Source: Glandiceps talaboti (lineage: Eukaryota > Hemichordata > Enteropneusta > Spengelidae). Taken from it: a stretch of DNA of 64,000 nt. How positions within the stretch are numbered: position 1 is the stretch's first letter; every line of letters begins with the position of its first letter. Below are positions 26,516-44,640 of the stretch, piece by piece. Both the position numbers and the translations under genes were made by a program. The notes beneath the pieces were generated by a model, which was not told the origin of the DNA, made no database searches, and was given only the letters and a program-made list of their open reading frames with translations. The stretch covers positions 15,948,984 through 16,012,983 of the forward strand of contig NC_135550.1 in assembly GCF_964340395.1 (NCBI RefSeq), given 5' to 3'.

Positions 26516-29500
26516 GATCGATTCTCTGGTGGCAGTTTGGACAATCAAAATAGGTGGGTTTATGCATGGCATATAATACATCTTCGATCAAGACCAAAGG
26601 TGAACACACCACAACTTCCACAAGGTGTGATATACCTAATATTGACAATGAACACATACTAGGAGTCAAACAGTGAAGATAAACAGCAATTAACCCTTGT
26701 TCACATCGACAAAAAAAGAAATTACCACTAGATAAACATTAAACTTTGTTCCAAACGGATATACAAAAGCAACATGTAACTGACGTTCATATAGATATAA
26801 TATCAAGATTTCCTAACATTTCAGGACTTTTCCTTCTTCCTGTCCTCCCTTTAATACTTACTTAAATGTGCTGACAGTACTCACATCATACTGCAAGCAA
26901 CTATAACGAGTATATTTTAAACATCAGTGGACACCGCCTTGAAGGTTATATATAGCACAGTGTTCTGTTAAGCTCTGAGTCGTCAATTTGTCTGTCCCTA
27001 GAAAGATGTTTTCTGTAAATCGGTCAGTTTCTTCTAAACTTATCGTAAATAGAGCTCGTTATCTGAACATATCCCCTTTACTACATATTAAGACCCGTTC
27101 TAATTTGACCAACCATATGTGGTCGCCATGAGCTAGGATTTTGTGCAGTAATCACAGTACATCATTAGCTTTAATAACTAGCTTTAGTAAATAGTTGTTT
27201 ACAGTGACATGAAGGGAGTATCTTCATTTTACGATAACGAATTGATGTTAACCTTGACCTTCTCCGTTTCGATAAGACGCTCAAATGAAGCCTCTAAAAG
27301 AATGCATTCATGCTTTCATTGGGAAAAGTATGTGTTTTCAAAAATTGTATCACAAGCATGCTAGACCCAGGAAAAGCTGGCATGATTTGTGAAATCTTGG
27401 CATTGTACCCAGGTCACTGAAAACGCACATTGTAACATTAACAATAAGGTTAACAGCTTTTTTGAGGAATACTTTCAGAATTAAAATGGCATTTTCAAAT
27501 TGAAAGATAAATATATATTTAGTTGAAAATCCCTCTGTCAGGTATTACTTGAAATATTTATAAGACGGTATTGATGCGGTCTCTGTTGTACGCGAAATTC
27601 AATACCCCTATCGTCATAACGGAAATTAGTCAAGCATTGTAATTTAAGATTGAAGTGGAAATTACGTTATAACTGTTGAAACAGGATATGGTGAATATCG
27701 CAGTACACTTTTTATCTGATGGTCATTAAATTTGTGAAGCAGAGAAATGGGAAGTTATAATATCCTTTAGAAGGATGGATGTCAAAGGGGTTCTACATTT
27801 TATGAGGCTTTACTAACTAAAGCCTATTATGAAGCACTTTATAACAACAGATTATAGAGGCCCTTCCGGGTTCTTACATGTTTTCATTTCCTAATAGTCA
27901 TATCGATTTCACGTTGGTCATCGTGTTCTTTGAGCACTCCCATCATACAATACAGCTGTTATATACCGTCGACATTTCACTCGCTCTAAAGCTATAAAGA
28001 AAGCAACGTGTTGTTAATTTTCCAAACGAACAAAAATCACATCACAAAACCTTTTTTCAACTGATTATGTCTATCTTTCAGTGTTGACTATCGATGTCTA
28101 TCCACTAAGGTTCCATAACTAGTTTGTTCTCTACTCCATTCATTACAAAACTTTAGAAACTGATCTCAGGTACACCTAGGAAATATTATGACATTTGAGA
28201 GATTTTTTCACAATGTATTCAATAATGTATTCTTTTTTCTTATTGAAGTTTATGATTGTAATTTATTCATGAGTAATATGAATGTGTCATATAAGGAGTA
28301 AACTATAGACTATAAGCTTAAAGTTCATCTGATATGTTGGTGAAATTTCAGGCATAACTTTCTGTTGTTCACCTGGAAAATATTTTTGACATTTTTCATT
28401 ACAAACTACACAATCTAAGATTGTCTTTAAGGGTGATAGGTATTGTAGTTTCTGACAGAAATAATTCAAGCATCACATTATTATATTTTCGCAAGGAATG
28501 ATATTATAAATTATATACATCATTGCGATAGACTTCAAATTTGGCAAAGTGCTCTCCACAAATAATTTTGAGTTTATGCATTCGATCGTACCTAGAGAAT
28601 CGATCTAAAAAAGTCAAGATGTACAAATGATGAAGGGTCATTTAATCAACTTAAGCTTGAAGATGTTCATCCATTATTAACAGTGAGATTCAAAAAGAGG
28701 GTAAGAAACCTTAAGATAACCAAAAAACATGACTATTCACAAACATCAATGAGATTAAGAAAATAGTGGTGCTGTTGATACGAATCATAATGACGATCAC
28801 CACAAGAAATGTATCTTCCAGCGTATTATTGTATGTGGACATCGCTCTAGCAACTACATCTCAATTTACGAGATAGGATGCTGTAACATTTAAATTCCAA
28901 TGACGTACAGATGACGCTTTTTATGTACCTTACACCACACACACACTGTAATTTATTCTATTACCAATTGACAGGTCTTGTTCAATAGGCGTGTGAAAAA
29001 GTGTTTATTACACGGCCCATTTACCTGTAATGTTTCCTTTCAGTTGCACTTTTTATAATTAACCATAAAATACTTTCGAGGGTCGGCTTAAATTTGCAAA
29101 GGTAATATAATGCCTAGCTTCAGAAATGAAATAAAATAGTAGTGGTTATGGAAACTATCCTGGCAGAGATTCCTAAATAAATGTTTCAGTAAAAGCTTGT
29201 GAAACATTCGTGACTTCGGTATTATCATTTTAAACGTTACAGTTAACTTTTGAATAGATCATATGACAATTTGTAATTTCTTATCACGGGTCATTGAAAT
29301 GAGGACAAACCTCACGAGGAAATTAAAAACCTGTCTTTATGAGAAGACAAAGCACTGTGTAGCCTCAGGCTTAGGTTTTGAAATGCCTGACTGGTAATTA
29401 TATAAACGCTTCATTTGGAACGTTCCTTGAGCGATAATTGTATTCCAACGAGTATTGTCTTGTAGATATCTCCAAAGTAAAGTGCATTATGCGTTTCTAT

Positions 29501-32500
29501 GCCAGCAAAATACGTATTGTTACAAAACGCTGCAATAATAATAACACCCAAGACTTAAATTTTCGTTGCTATATTATCGCTTTATATAGTTACTGTATTT
29601 CCCACTTTGTTGTTGACTTTTGTTAATTTTTTTTCTCTCGCCCGTGAAGATTACTTCCAGCGTCACATATTGCTCCATCAAGTGTCTATCCTCACTGGGC
29701 AGGATGTACATTGACCTCTTAAGTCATTATTTCTTTGAATTAGGAAAATATAATCACGATTCGTTTTCAGGAAGATGCATTCACTGCCATTCAAGCGTCA
29801 GCCTAAATGTTCCTTCTAGGAACTTTAGCACTTTAGCGGGTTTTTTATCGTGAAGGTTTCCAAAGAAAGGTCACCGGAAGTTTTGCATCGATCAGCCATT
29901 CATTAACTGACGATTTATGTTCCGTTTTTTTATAATTCCGGATATGTCTGTCAACAGGAACGCAAGGACCGCTGAAGTACACATATAAAAAGCACACAAT
30001 TAATACCTTAAGATAGATTGTTGTTTGTAAGTTCTATTAAACAAAAGTTATTGTTACAGTATTAAATTTCCAGAGGATTTATCGACGTTTCAATTCGTTA
30101 TCGTGTTGCCTACTTTATATTGTTTTGATTAGCATAAGAAACTTGTCGGTGTCTGAACATTTGGTATAACTTATGCCCAGTCTAGACCCGTTCACTGTAC
30201 CTGTGTGTTTATGAATAAATGCACATTCTGAATGAATGAATTAACTTTTAGACTTTAAACAATAACACGAAAGGATAGGAAGATGTGGCCAGCTTAGGCT
30301 TGTACAATAAAATACTTTTTTCTTTTCCTAATGGTGTGGAAGAAAGAGCACGTTCTTCGCCAGTAAAAATAAGCTGAAATACAAATTGTGCAAATCGGAG
30401 AAAAGAGGATTTAGAAGAAGTAGACATCAGCAGCTTACAATCAATGTACTTCTGTAATATAAAGTGACAGAGTTGCAACCTAACTATTGTTTCTCTCACG
30501 TGCAACTTCAGACACGATTCTGACTAAAGAAAATGAGTAATCTTGACATTGTACACCCAACTCGCAAGAGCATCTCCTGCAATATCAGTACATTGAATAT
30601 CAGTCGTACTATAATTTTAGACATTGCGGAATAACGTTAACGTATATATACTCATGGGAGAAGATAACAATGAGTAGTATTTTCATATGCTTCAGAAGTA
30701 GCGGATCTCCATTAACTCGATTTCAAGTGGGGTTCACGGTAGACCAACTCGAAATGGGAGTGAAATAAAGGTTACGTCCTGATAAGGTTACCGTTTGTTC
30801 TGTCTGTTATTACTCTTAGGGTGTTATAGTATATTTGACATCACTTGAGCTGACACAAATTGTAATGTTGAGCGACAATGACGAATGTCACATCTTTTGT
30901 TGGTGTGTCTAATAGTCAAACATTTTGTTTATTAACAATACAAAATGCACTTGATCAACTTGGCCAAATTATTAGATTTAACTCCTACCAAAAAATCAAT
31001 TAAGTAGCTACAGAACACGATCAGAGTTTGTTAGGATTTGAAAAGAACATCAATGTTCCAATGAATTCATAGGTAGCGTTTTCGTTTAAACGTTTTTAGA
31101 CGTGGCCTAGACGTGTTCCCAAATTTCTGGTCATACTCTTCTACATTTGATCGAAAGGGACTTATTGGAGCTAAATGCATAATGACAGTAGTGTTCACTT
31201 TTTCAAGACACATATTTCATATCAATTTTTACCTGATCAAGCTAGCGAAACTTACCCGACATTTTGGCCTCAAAGTGGTATCTTTGAGACCAGTCTATTC
31301 TGTGCACCTTGATGTACGAGATGAACGGTGAGGGTCAATGATCTACGATTCTAATTTACTGGATTCCGCGACGACGTATAGAAAGAATGGATAAAACGTT
31401 CCTGTTGTATTACATACGAATATTCCCTACAGACTAATGCCGCCCTCGGCGGATGTAGGCAATGAACATTCTATCATCTGAAGTTGTGATGATAAGTATA
31501 TCTCGCTATCCCAAAACTTGCAAACATAACGTCATCATCCTGACCTCTATTCAAATGAATCAAATGGTAATCTTAAAAAAGATTGTTCCAGTTTGTTTTA
31601 TAATGGTATTCATTGTATAAGATCAGCACACACTATAAAGTTGAACCTTCATCCTACTAAGTTGTTAAAGTACTACTCCCTAGTCTTTTTTCACAATGTT
31701 ATAATTAGACATTAGAGTGCATCGAGAAATGTTTTCTTTAATCACGACACAGTGACAGATAGTATTGCCCGATAGGCAATCATAAATTTAATAACAAATC
31801 CATCGAATGTTCGAAAAAGTCAGTACCCAGGGACAATTGAATTCTAATTCCGTATGTAACATCATAATATGTTTTTGCCTCGGCGTGTGTCACCATACCA
31901 AATGTCAAACCGTGTTTGATTGTAATCGGGTGGTGAACCTATAACTCGCTAAGCGTACATATGCATTAATAAGTTGGACAAAGTTAATGGTTATTCCATC
32001 GTATCAATTTCAAAGAAGTGTGCACTTCTAACAAATATCGTTCATTGACTAGAGATTGCTAGTACACTGTTCATGAATATGTAACTAAGACGATGTTTCC
32101 CTGTTTCCATAGGAACAGCTATATGTACATGTACAAGAACCCATTATAGTGGCATCATTATGTTGATTTGGCATATTTCTAAGCTTCATATTCTATATTG
32201 ATTATTTCATGATCAAAGCCAAGGCTTAACTCGTCAGTTTTCAGCCTAGCAGCTAGTGCACACTCCATGCCATTCTCTCGGATCAGAGCTGTTATTTCTT
32301 CCACTACACTTCGAAATAAAAGTGACCAGTAAAAAAAAGTGCCCAGTGGGACGGCACATTAAGAACGGTGCCGTTAAACAGGACGTGGTTTGCGACGATG
32401 ATTCATGCATATCATCCCCTTGTTGCATTATGTCCATTCTGGGTAATATAACCCAACTGCTACCCTGAAACTTCCAATATCACGCTATAGTGCGCATTTT

Positions 32501-35500
32501 TGGTGTTTTGCAAATACGCTGGTAACAAAAAACACTTTGTCGTGATGTCATTGATACGTCGTAGACGAATTCCTTGGAAAGCACTATCAGTTGCTGCGTA
32601 TCCCTAAACATGATTATGTTATTTAAATAACATTGATATATATCAACAAGGAAGAGAACGAACCATAAAAAACCGTAAAATTATTGAATCTGTCCCTTTA
32701 AACTTAATGTTTAATAATGTAAAAACCGAAGCATAGATTATATTACAATGAAGATTACAGTGGGACGAATTCTCCCCTTTACCAATTATAAGTTGAAAGT
32801 GAGAAGTAGCCCACTGTGCAAAAATAGATTCTTTAAAGCCTAAACGCCATTCTTGTTGTTTGATGCTGTATTACTAACACGGTAAACAGTTTGTTGAGCA
32901 AACACTAACTCACGATCATCAAATGTGTATGCTCAATTCTTCCTAAATTCACACACAAAGCACACACATTGCAAATATTCAAATCAAATTTATTTTGCTG
33001 ACTTCATCTGGCTCTAAACGCATTAGTGAAATGTGTTCTATTCTGAAAATGCAAAACTTGTTAGAATATCTATTGTTATCAGTACAGGAAGTCTGTTCCT
33101 TTAATGGATTACCTCTCCAGCTCTTTCTGAAACACCATAAATTACAAAAAACTCCAATTAAGTATCACCATGGTTACCACTTCGTGTACAGTATTATAGC
33201 AAATTCTTTATCAAATACAGCATATTAGTATGGAAAGTAATATCTCTTTTACAATAGCTTTAGTTGTACTGATTTCAGACAAGGTATATATCACATTACT
33301 CAAGATACAATGTGGTTGCATTCATTAGGAGAAAACTAACTTAATGTTTCTATAAGCAAGATGAATGCACTTCTGGACATACTTTAAATGAAGTTCTTCT
33401 GTATTTTACCATCGTGTCAAATACCATAAATGTCAATGTCAATACAGAAGTCAATGTTCTTATTTACATGTACGCCGCAACGAGATGTTCGCTTTAATGT
33501 AACCTTTTCTTCAAGCCGACATTCTCTCGATTCATTCGTGAAGAGACATATAGTGTCCTTCCCAATAATGAATAATGAAAATTCTACATATTCTCGTTTT
33601 GTCTGACCTTAACATCTCAAAAGTAACCTTGTCGACTTCAGATTTAGGATTTAATTTAGTGGATTATTGGATTATGTGTTATTGGAATTTTGTTTATCAT
33701 TTTAAAATGAGCTTGTTCGCATGTATTCTGCAACTGCGTTGCATTAATGCAACTAAAATGGCCACGGCGGATGTAATTTATATTATGAATCATAATCTAT
33801 GGTGAAAGATTCTGTAATTGTGTGAAAATGGTAATTTTTCACTTGACTTTATTCTAACCGATAAAAGATTTGCACGAAACAAATTATTCATAGGATTAAA
33901 AAATGTTACTTGTTTTCAGTCAAAATTTCATTTCATGGCTTTGGGTAAGTGTGAACACAGACCATCATAGTAGGTCCCATTTTTCAATTGACATTTAACT
34001 AAAAATACCATTAATATAGACTGTCCAGTAATAGGGGAATTACGTTGCGTGTGGCGATTTAGAAGAAGCATTTGCGTTTTCAAATGCACGAATTCAAAGT
34101 TTTTCGCTCCCTGATAAATGAACAAGTTGAAAATCCAAACTGATTCATGTAGTTTCAAGTAGGGCAACCGAATGACGCACGGCAAGGTGTATAGAGAGCG
34201 TGAAATATTGATGTCGGAAACATACTGCATTATTCATGCTAGGAACTGTTGGCTTTGAGATAAATAAAGTGAACGTAAGTAGGAAACCATTTATTTTAAT
34301 ACTAAATGCCAAACAGCTTTGCTGTCGATGTGAATATGGTTGTTTTCTGGATATCAATATAACCATGAAACAATTCCAGGTTAGGTGTTCATAATAATGA
34401 TTTCAGTTTATATTGCCACATTAGTGATGTCTAGGTTAAACGCACAAACATGATATGTTCTACTTTAGTAACTGTGTCCCTCTCTGTAATTCAACAGATG
34501 GTGCGGAATGCTCAAATAAGGAGTATAGTACAGTTTGTACACACTCTCTATAGGCAAAGGTTCAATGTGGCCATATGGATGAAGAATGGGCATTAATTTT
34601 GGATTTCCGTCAATAAAACAACTCATAGGCCTACATCTTTAAAAAAAATCAAAACCTAGTACGTCGTGATCCTGAGGAACTCACACTAAAAATAGTATGT
34701 TAAGCAAAGAGTACTCACGTTTATCACATGTCTATGCTCAATACGGCTTACATTGACACAGAGAACATACTCATTGCGAATTGTCAACATCAAAAGATGT
34801 ATTTTAATGACTTCATCTGACAACCGCACTATTGAAATACGTTCTTTTTCTGAAGGTACGATAGATGTAACCATATATAAAGTAAAAGACCATGTACCAA
34901 ATCAATGACAGAAATTTCAAAAAACTTTTTTTTTAATGTTTGAAAAAAATTGTACAGGAAGTGCTTTGCAAGAGAACTGAATGAACTAGACAAACAGCTT
35001 TCCCCGTGAACTTAACAAACAGCTTTCACCGTACAGTTTGTGTATGTATCTCTTACTTCTCATATGATGAAACTTAGTTTGATTACTTGTGTTTACATCT
35101 GCTTACAAGTGATTACCAGTGTATGAAGTTCTCCCTGTGATAGGCTGTCATAGCAGAGAGCAATTCGACAGGACCAGTATTAAAGCAATGGCATGAGCGT
35201 TACACTTCCACTGACAGTGACTAATGAAGCGGCCAGCCAATCAAGGGTCTCAAAACGTTCTGTCTAAAGGGCAAAGGAAGCGGGAATAAGAGAAATGTCT
35301 TCGAACTAATGAAAAGTGGACACCGTCAGTGTTACTAAAAATAGTGACGGTGTATGACGTACGCTGTTAACGAGCTTGTTTTGACTGGACAGGACGTGAC
35401 CTGTTAAGGAGGAATAATTAATATTCGGGTCGAAAAAAAGATGACCATGTAATTTTACATAATCGCGGAATTATTGAAATGAAGGCCTTAAGATCTTGCA

Positions 35501-35692
35501 GCATTATTGTAGACGGCTGGTCACTTAAATTGAAAATTGATGTTCATGTCAACTGTACCGCAAAACTTTTCAGGATTATCATTTCACTATTGAAAGTACA
35601 CGTCATTGTTGTCAGGCAATGTAACATGACAAAATATGTGTCTGGCTGGACAGATATGACTGACCTTTTGCAATATTGTGTGTATGTATGTA

Positions 35693-35697
<5 letters not shown>
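26516..35697. other. Long intronic stretch, no gene seen
   Basis: About 9 kb of AT-rich sequence without long simple repeats and with no recognisable exon, tRNA or complete element. Open frames of 60-100 codons (for example at 30248-30505 and 33928-34230, minus) have no domain and no matching splice context that I can defend. Confidence 0.5.
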
Positions 35698-35736
<39 letters not shown>

Positions 35737-35806
35737 ATGAGTAAATATGTGTATTTTATGTATGTTCATGTATGTTTATGTATGTATGTATGTATGTATG
35801 TATGTA
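35678..35806. repeat. (TATG)n/(TG)n/(TATG)n microsatellite
   Basis: TATG units, a TG run (35698-35731), then TATG again at about 35776-35806. Confidence 0.93.
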
Positions 35807-36537
35807 CGTACGTACGCATGTTCAACATCCACAACCCAACACTACATACGAGCATGACTTTGTGATGATAATCTATTTAGAAATCTGTCATGTTATATTC
35901 TAGTCCCAAGCTATCAATAGCGTGCTCTTGTTCAGCATGGCTAATGCGGAAACCATTTGCTTATCTGCTGGCCACACATTTAATGGTTACCTGGCTGTTA
36001 TACTGTATTGAACATGTATAATGCAAAGGCAATTAGAAGCATCTGGCGTGGTTCTTGGAAAGAGAAAGAATTTAAGCTTATTGCCGGATTTAAAGAAAAT
36101 TGTATTTTTTAAATGACGTATATTTGCAATTAATGCTAGGGTATGGACGTTGATCGTTGAATGTTTTGAAGTAAATTTTCCTGTTGTGAGGTTATTACGT
36201 GCAAACAATCGGAATTGTGGCTATCACTGTCATCTTCGTTATTTCCTTATTTAATGTATATGTAAATGTGTGAGATCCAACTAACCTTGATCTACTTCAG
36301 GAGACCAGATAATCTTTAAATTTTTCAATTTGCTTTTTTAAATTTCAATAAATTGGTACATTCTTGGAGTCAAATTTATATTGTAGTCCGGTTTAGTAAG
36401 CAGTAGTGTTTACTTTTGAGGGACTGAGGACATGTTAATCATCGCCAGGTTTTGTACGAATTTTCGTGACTGTAATAAGTAATTTAGATAAGAATTGCCA
36501 TGATTGTGGTAATTTCAGCAAGTCAGTACGTGTTTAT

Positions 36538-36561
36538 TCACCTACTATTAATAGTAGGTGA
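36538..36561. repeat. 24-bp perfect palindrome
   Basis: TCACCTACTATT followed immediately by its reverse complement AATAGTAGGTGA. No loop; a cruciform candidate or a mobile-element junction. Confidence 0.9.
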
Positions 36562-39500
36562 GATCGAGCTTTAGAACACATCAGCTACAAGACAGACAGC
36601 ATTGCATTAACGTATTGACCTGCACGTAGCAACATTTCCCTGCGAAATATGACACTTAAGTTAATTGCAGGTTAGTGTTTCAGTTCAACTCAAAAATATT
36701 CAAGATTCTTTTCTCTTGATACCAATTAGCATAGTCACGAGATATAATATTACGATGTTTATAATCATGCACAATTCCTAACAGTGGTTTTAAAATAGGA
36801 CTTATACATTATTAAACATGTGTCCTCTTTCGGCTTCCTGTTTAGATGATATTAAAAGAGAAGATACTGTGCTCATAAAAATCAGAATCGATAAATCTGC
36901 ATATTGTATTTTCAATAGAGAAATTATTGTCATGATTACCTTAAAGCTGCTCTAGCTGCAACTGGTCGATTTTTCAAACAAATTTGTTAGATATAGTGAC
37001 TTTCTCTAAGTGTTATATACCCTGAGGTGTACTGAATCATCTATAGGTAAACGTGTATGTAGCTGTACATAATATGGTAAAGCACCTAATGAGTTTGTAC
37101 TTTACGGCAAGAATCCTAAATCAGGGCCTTGTCTACCTGACGCTGCATTTGACCACAAAACCTAATCATTTACGAAAGACGCTCTTAATGAACACTTGGC
37201 GATCGCTATAACCGAATGTGCACTCACTGCACACTATATCAGCATTACCAGATATATGTATCGCAGGTCAAACACACGTAGAGACTGATTCAAAATTAGC
37301 TTTCGCACAATATTTAAACCTGTCATTATACTACCTACGGATAAAATCCACCACTACTTAGCAGGCATAATGTCTTTTTCTAAATGATTGAACCACTAAT
37401 GTTAGGGAATATATCTTTGGTTACTGGATGAACAAAAAGTCCACGTTGCTGCTAGTGCAGGTTTAAAAGATATTCCTTAATTCTTCTTTCGCAGCTTCGG
37501 TCGATAACAACGAACAAGGTGTTACAACTATAACATTGCAAATTATATCTTGTGTATGTAATTACTGATGAAACTCAAGGGTGTCCCATTTTGTAGGACG
37601 GGTCCATCACAATACGATACCAATCTCTATTCAATAGGGATGCAACGTACAGTTTCATTCAATACAATGTATACAATCCAAACAATCAGCTAGAGAGTAT
37701 ATGAACACCTGCTAAATGTAAAACCATGACTCCGAGGCATTTGAAAGCATGCATTTAAGCGGCGGGGATTAAACATTCAAGCGACGAAAGTCTATGGGTC
37801 CTAGATTTTTACCGCTACGCTTGGAACCTTCAACTTCATTCGAGCGTAGCCACGTAAATGATAATGAAAGATATCTGACTGCCTGAAATTACATTACATG
37901 TAAGCTTATTTAAATATAACACATTAGAACATGTCAGTAAAAACTAATGTATCACATTAACGTTATTTTTGAGGACTTAAGAAACAACAAAGTCACATTC
38001 ATACTTTTGGTCGTTTCAAATGAAATAATTCTGTTATAATGCGCAAAGATGTTGCCTTTGTTGCCAAGGTCATATCGAATATATGAAGGCAAATTAATTC
38101 ATTTAGTCAATATGGTATTCGAGTGTGATTATCGTAAATCTTTCCATTGGAAATGAGCGTCACATTGCCCCGTCAGTAAATATAATAGTGTGCATATAAC
38201 ATATTGGCGCTATATAGTTGATCGTCAAACAAATGGTATGAAAGTGGTTTAAAACTGTCAATCGACTGTAAGTCATATCCGTGGAAACGTCATTTTTGAA
38301 CCTATAGTATGCAAAGTGACTGTCAAAGAAATACATTCGAAAATTATTTTCTTCTAATTATAATCATATAAAATATTTTGTTTTCATATTTATCCATTGC
38401 CTCAACTGTCCATATGTAACTGTAGAATGGATATCACCGTGATTTTTTAAAAGTAATAAGAATTTCATGTCATGTACTGGGCAAAAGAGAAAACACGCGG
38501 TTTTGAAACAGATGTTGATATTGTCGGTGTTATTCAATGCTGCATTAACAAGTGATTTTGTTATTATACATTTTAATGCCATGTCGAGTTGAAAAAAATG
38601 ATAACTGTGTGCGTGTAATTATCAAAGCTCAAGTCGTCACCTTGGCGTTACTTCCTTTCAATGACATATGGTGAGTTCCTTCCAGCGTATTATTGACAAT
38701 GTTGTCGTGTCTAAAAAGATATAAAAGGCACTTCTGGACATATATTGTTGGTGCTGTCCACATGTTTGTACCCACTGTATCTGTCCAGTGCATGCTGTGT
38801 AATACGTATTGTTAATGGGGTTTTTGCTATTATGATCATGTGCATAAAAACTGCACTTGGCCATTGGCTATATCTGTCACTCAACCTTAGCATTTGAAAG
38901 CTATTATGATATGCCAAGTTTCAGTAAAGGACAGGTCGTGAGAGACTGAATAGAGATCAGGTGTTTTTATTACTATTATTCTGCCTAACACGTTACTTAT
39001 ATTACAGCAATGTCGTGTTTAAGTACAATATAACACAGGAAACACATTTTCATGCAAAATGAGTTAATAAGAGACAAACGGATAAATAATTTAAATTTAA
39101 ACGCGACCGTGTTTGAGATTTAGTAAGTTTGAAGCGGAGCCAGTGAAGTTTTCAACGTGTTAGTCAGGAGTATAGTTAAAGATTGAAGTAAAGAATTATG
39201 ATTGAAAATATGTGTATACAACAGGATACCATTATCTTATTACTCGTAATAGGACTAAAGTGATGATCTTTTCAGTTTTGACTGCTTCAAATTTTACATT
39301 CGAAGCGCAACTACCTTAGATATTTACATGTTACATTCCAAAACAATTATACAATATCATAACTCATTACCTAAACATAATGTTTCGTGATGTTTATTTG
39401 TATAGTCTGGATAGGTCAAGTCTCCACGATACATGGTTTCCTTTTTTTATATTGAGACAAAACCTAAAGTATTTGATTGACGTCATCGGCTTGGCAAATA

Positions 39501-41068
39501 GCCATACTCTATGGTGACGACAACACCACTTTACTGCACTTGCAAACCCCTCCGGGTAAACCAAAGACAGCTTCTATGTAAACCTTTGAAAGCAAAGACG
39601 GACTAGTAATCGAGGTATCCGTGACAGGTATGCCTAGGTCACACTACATCTATGTAGGTCAAAGATTAATTTAGACAGTAACTAAAGCATTCTCCAACAA
39701 CTTATTATTAGTAGTAGTATTAGTATTATTATAATTTATTCAGCGTATGCCGTTCACACAAAAGAGTTCGTCAAGGCCGAGCATGAATAAAATGTGACCT
39801 TAGTTAAGACGCATAATCTAAATATGTATTTAACATTTTTTTAAAAATGTAACGAGGACTAATTTGTCTATTCGTCCTTTGTGTACGTCTGTGTTTTTCT
39901 CTGATGATATCTATACATATTTCCTTGGGTGATGTAAGTGACAGTTTACCCTGCCTGCTCGGTAAACTACAAAATGTGGGGAAACAACGTTTGGCAAGAA
40001 CGTTTTATTGATACAAATTAGCCAAATGGGGACAGTAATGTCTTTATCGACGCCATATGTAAACATCGACAACATATGCATACATGTAGATAAAAACAAA
40101 ATGTCATACAGTGTACGATCAATCAGGGCATTCTAGGGTTGACAGACACGTATGTCTAAATATGGTGTTCTCACAAACATTGGCAAAGTGAGGCCTTTTT
40201 CTATAACAGAATATTCTATTTTTATATTGGTTAAACCTTTGTGGGATTTTTATGGCCATCTGGGGTGCGTAAAATCTGTAATTTACAAGTGTTATTCTAG
40301 GTATGACCTATTATAGTATATACATGTAATATTATTTTGTTTATCAGAAGATGGTTGTTGGCCATCCCTCTTTCATGAAACTTTCGGTATTTGTTATCAC
40401 AAATGATATTTTTTGTTTCTTTCAGAAAATATATTTTATATGTGTGATCCTAGGAGTGAGTCTACTTCTTTGATTATAGGAAATATATAAGTTATATATT
40501 TATTGTTTGCCTAACGGAATAAATTTTTGACGTGTGTATATTTTTGTGCACATGGAAACTATATTATTTGTGATTTCTCTGCTCAGCTGTGTTCGTGCCT
40601 ATATTTAATACTTTGTATTAATACTAAAGATGCTTTACTTCCATGCACGCAGCGTGGCAATGTTTTTTTGGACTTTTGCATTAAAAACACGACATGTGCT
40701 TACTATTAAGTTACAGAAATACGAGAACTTAAGCTAGAGGTTAAAGCCAAAGGTTTTTAGCCCTGTGCGACATCTTGTCTGAACCATTTACTCTTTAAAT
40801 AAACGAGGACGGTTCAGTAATAACATCTCACGACATGTTTTGAAATTGAATAACATATTTATTAGATTTATTTATTAATTCAAGCCACTTCAAGCTTTTG
40901 TTTGTAATACGTAAAGTCACGGTAGTTGCATATGCAAAGTAGGGCATATTCCTGTTCTGTAGATTACTTTTAATATTTGGGTTGGTCCACATGCTATAGC
41001 AGTTGGTTGCGTTCTTTTCACATGTGTTTACAACCCATAAACGTGTCATATATTATATCTCTATTGTC
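36562..41068. other. Intronic, no gene seen
   Basis: About 4.5 kb with no recognisable coding exon or element. Confidence 0.5.
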
Positions 41069-41126
41069 ATCGTCGTCGTCGTTGTTGTTGTTGTTGTTGT
41101 CGTCGTCGTCGTCGTCGTCGTTGTCG

Positions 41127-41167
<41 letters not shown>
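41069..41167. repeat. (GTT/GTC)n trinucleotide array
   Basis: About 33 triplets of GTC/GTT; the overlapping poly-Ser/Leu and poly-Asn frames are repeat translations. Confidence 0.95.
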
Positions 41168-43868
<2,701 letters not shown>

Positions 43869-44048
43869 TATTTAATCCAAAGACTCGTTACTCGGAGTTT
43901 CACTCTTCTCCATTCTGGTGATCGTAGATTAGGAAACGTGAAACTCCGAGCAACGACTTATAATAGACTTATTCCTTGGACTAAGACGATAATGTTTTGG
44001 TACTAATATTTCATCGAGCACTGTTCGCTCTAGTGAGACACTTATGAA
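43869..44048. mobile_element. Inverted pair of the GAAACTCCGAG module between microsatellites
   Basis: CTCGGAGTTTCAC (43891-43903) faces its exact complement GTGAAACTCCGAG (43938-43950), with partial symmetry further out (actcgtta/caacgact). On the plus strand CTGGTGA, then a CGT...ACG stem, then GAAAC repeats the hammerhead-like layout of the 19.47 kb module, with A6 changed to G. The unit lies between the TA/TG/GA array and a (TATG)n array, like the 19.4 kb unit. Confidence 0.4.
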
Positions 44049-44151
44049 TATGTATGTATGTATGTGTGTGTGTGTGCGTGCGTACACGCATACATGTATG
44101 TTTGTATGTATGTATGTATGTATGTATGTATGTATGTGTGTGTGTGTGTAT
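44049..44151. repeat. (TATG)n with TG runs
   Basis: TATG units at both ends, TG/TGCG runs in between. Confidence 0.93.
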
Positions 44152-44465
44152 GTCATAGGATGAATATATACACACACTTCCAATCTGACATCAAATGTGG
44201 TACAAAAAATAGTGACATTCAAATTATACGTTTCTTCCACTGATGACCCAGTTTCTTAGCCTAGTCACTCATAGTGTAAACAACGACTTGAGACTTAATT
44301 AACACTGACCTGTGTACTGTATACAGTCTCATAGCTGTTGGGTAGTATTAAGTCTAAAAACATTAATGAGGACATAGCAGTACAATATATTATTTAAACC
44401 CAGAATATTCTTGTCAGGTCTAGGATTTGTCTCTTTAGATGTGTTACCCTTGTAACTGTTATGTA

Positions 44466-44640
44466 TTTGTGTATTGTATTGTATTATCTTGTATTGTACT
44501 GTATTACATTGTAATTTACTGTATAGCATTGTTTTGCATTGTATTGGATTGCATTGTGTTGTATTGTATTATATTGTATTGTATTGTATTGCATTGTATT
44601 GTACTGTATTACACTGCATTCTATCGTATTGTATTGCATC
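44466..44640. repeat. (GTATT)n pentanucleotide array
   Basis: Degenerate GTATT units in about 175 bp. The long 'CIVLYCIVLY' frames here come from the repeat. Confidence 0.93.
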
